64,000 nt of DNA from Geothrix sp. (GTDB lineage Bacteria > Acidobacteriota > Holophagae > Holophagales > Holophagaceae). This document shows positions 62,498-64,000 of this stretch, piece by piece; position 1 is the stretch's first letter, and every line of letters begins with the position of its first letter. The DNA lies in the NCBI GenBank assembly GCA_019449415.1, contig JAGRPP010000015.1:62001-126000 (forward strand), read 5' to 3'. The notes beneath the pieces were generated by a model, which made no database searches, was not told the DNA's origin, and worked only from the letters and a program-made list of their open reading frames with translations. A program made the position numbers and the translations under genes.

Positions 62498-64000
62498 TCA
62501 CCAGATGGCCGTGGCGGCCTGGCCGGCGGGGGCGGCCTCGCACTGGAAGGCCTGGCGGAACTCGGGGAAATCCGCCACGGGCCCCAGCACGCGCCACTTC
62601 ACGGGCGAATGCACATCCGTGGTCACCTGCAGCTTGAGCTGCTCGGTGCGCTGGTTGGTGCGCCAGCCCTGGGCGAAGGCGATGAAGAACCGCTGGTCCG
62701 GCGTGAAGCCGTCCACGGGCTTGAGAGCCTTGCCCTTGGTGGCCAGCTTGAAGGCCTCGTAGGACACGCGCAGCCCGCCGATGTCGGCGATGTTCTCCCC
62801 GAGGGTCAGCTTGCCGTTGATGTGCAGGCCGGGCAGCACCTCGAAGGTGTCGTACTGCTTCACGATGTGGTTGGCGCGGGCCTCGAAGCGCTTGGCGTCT
62901 TCAGCGGTCCACCAGTCCTTCAGGTTGCCCTGCCAGTCGTACTGCCGGCCCTGGTCGTCGAAGCCGTGGGTCAGCTCATGGCCGATGGTGGAGGCCAGGG
63001 CGCCGTAGTTGGAGGCGTCATCGGCCTTCTCGTCGAAGAAGGGAGGCTGGAGGATGCCGGCCGGGAAGCACATCTCGTTCTGGCTGGGGTCGTAGTAGGC
63101 GTTGTTGGTCTGCGGTGTCATGTGCCACTCGTTCCGGTCCACCGGCTTGCCGAGCTTGGCCATGCGGCGCTGGAAATCAAAGACCGCCGCGGCCTGGACA
63201 TTCAGGACATAGGGCCGGCGCGAAACCTGGAGGCTGCCGTAGTCGCGCCAGCGGTCGGGATAGCCCACCTTGCTGCGCATGGTATCGAGCTTCTTGAGGG
63301 CCTGGGCCTTGGTGGCTTCGACCATCCAGTCGGCGGCCAGGATGCGGGCCCGCATGGCCTCCTTGTGGAAATGGACCATCTGGAGTGCGCGGTCCTTGGC
63401 GGCCGGGCTGAAGGCGGTCTTCACGAAGAGCTGGCCGAGGTCTTCGCCCAGGGCGCGATCGGCGGCGGCGAGGACGCGCTTCCAGCGGGGGCGCAGTTCC
63501 GTGGTGCCCGAGAGGGTCTTCCCGTAGAAGGCGAAGTTCTCGTTGACGAAGGCGGATCCCAGGAAGGGCGAGGCGCTCCGCAGGACATGCCAGCGGAGGT
63601 AGACCTGCCAGGTTCCCATCGGCTCGGAGCCGAGGAGGCCGCCCAGGGTCTTGAAGAACTCGGGCTGGCCCACCAGCACATGGGTCTCCCCGGCAGGAAG
63701 GGCCACGGTCGCGAAGTAGGCGTTCCAGTCCAGGGGGGCCGCGGCCGCGAGATCCTTGCGAGCCAGCTTGTGGTAGTTGGCCTGGGGATCCCGCAGGGCC
63801 ACGAGGGTGCGGGAGGCCTGGGCCAGCTTCGTCTCCAGGGCCATGACCGTCCGGGCCGCGGCGCGGGCGGCTTCGGCGCTGTCCCCGGCCAGCGTGAAGA
63901 TCCGGGCCACATGGCCTTCATAGGCCTGGCGGATGGTCTCGGCTTCCTTCCCTGGGCGCAGGTAGTAGTCGCGCTCGGGCAACCCGAGACCGCCCTGCCA
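62498..64000 (-). CDS. M13-family metallopeptidase (5' end outside window)
   Basis: About 500 residues of the C-terminal part; the frame is open to the window end (codons WQGGLGLPERDYYLRP). It has NAYYDPSQNEMCFPAGILQPPFF, the zinc site GHELTHGFDDQG (HExxH near 62970-62990), GENIADIGG (third ligand Glu) and the C-terminal FQCEAAPAGQAATAIW close to the CxxW of the family. M13 enzymes (neprilysin-like) cut peptides up to about 40 residues and are exported. Its stop lies 7 bases before the barrel gene. Confidence 0.92.
   Translation of the reverse strand, partial: WQGGLGLPERDYYLRPGKEAETIRQAYEGHVARIFTLAGDSAEAARAAARTVMALETKLAQASRTLVALRDPQANYHKLARKDLAAAAPLDWNAYFATVALPAGETHVLVGQPEFFKTLGGLLGSEPMGTWQVYLRWHVLRSASPFLGSAFVNENFAFYGKTLSGTTELRPRWKRVLAAADRALGEDLGQLFVKTAFSPAAKDRALQMVHFHKEAMRARILAADWMVEATKAQALKKLDTMRSKVGYPDRWRDYGSLQVSRRPYVLNVQAAAVFDFQRRMAKLGKPVDRNEWHMTPQTNNAYYDPSQNEMCFPAGILQPPFFDEKADDASNYGALASTIGHELTHGFDDQGRQYDWQGNLKDWWTAEDAKRFEARANHIVKQYDTFEVLPGLHINGKLTLGENIADIGGLRVSYEAFKLATKGKALKPVDGFTPDQRFFIAFAQGWRTNQRTEQLKLQVTTDVHSPVKWRVLGPVADFPEFRQAFQCEAAPAGQAATAIW

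Overview
The window looks like chromosomal core DNA of a Gram-negative, GC-rich bacterium. Lipid A synthesis (LpxB), TonB/ExbD-type proteins and predicted outer-membrane barrels show the Gram-negative envelope. Nearly all real genes have G or C at the third codon position. The gene repertoire and the cupin closest to the Granulicella hydroxynitrile lyase suggest Acidobacteriota, perhaps a Holophagae/Geothrix-like organism. That placement is an inference from gene flavour, not a measured match. I see no insertion sequence, integrase, phage gene or CRISPR array, and no gene-free stretch over 300 bases.

Layout. 1-9 kb: a 5'-truncated GNAT acetyltransferase, an MFS exporter, a methyltransferase, a tautomerase-like/winged-helix fusion divergent from a Fur-family regulator, adenosine deaminase, NrnA-type nuclease, RibA, a DUF2721 protein, an RluB-type pseudouridine synthase and PgsA. 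9-16.6 kb: feoA-feoB plus a 50-residue Cys-rich partner, then a double-length UvrA paralogue with four ATPase modules that lacks both UvrB-binding domains. 16.6-23.1 kb: a six-gene carbonyl/quinone/electrophile detoxification operon. It lies between a YqhC-like AraC regulator and an Rrf2 regulator that carries a palindromic operator over its own promoter.

23.4-31.3 kb: initiator tRNA-Met, an exported M1 peptidase, an unknown protein, a coupled pyrF-membrane protein-pnuC set, a B12-type radical SAM protein with a TPR tail, and a PilZ-pseudoreceiver protein. 31.3-44 kb: PurL, an ICMT-like methyltransferase, type I glutamine synthetase, a Tat-exported amidase, two small exported Lys/Ala-rich proteins (one with an Ada-type metal site), an AraC regulator, PurQ and PurS (completing FGAM synthase with PurL), an alkyltransferase-like protein, a DUF2203 protein and LpxB. 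44-48.5 kb: an outer-membrane barrel converging on an ExbD-TonB-(Ig-like x3 + SPOR) set, and an MBL-fold hydrolase. 48.5-55.4 kb: a fused E1 alpha/beta 2-oxoacid dehydrogenase, a GAF/degenerate GGDEF protein, an Nfu-type Fe-S scaffold, and a Dph6-like ATPase, SDR-DUF2867 protein and inositol phosphatase in a row.

55.5-64 kb: a head-to-tail minus-strand run of M13 peptidase (cut by the window end), outer-membrane barrel, C69 dipeptidase, TPR/TonB-like protein, M1 aminopeptidase and OPT oligopeptide transporter. It reads as a peptide-scavenging pathway from envelope to cytoplasm. Strong hairpins or inverted-repeat elements separate several convergent units. Functions are assigned from motifs and overall resemblance by eye; no database search was run.
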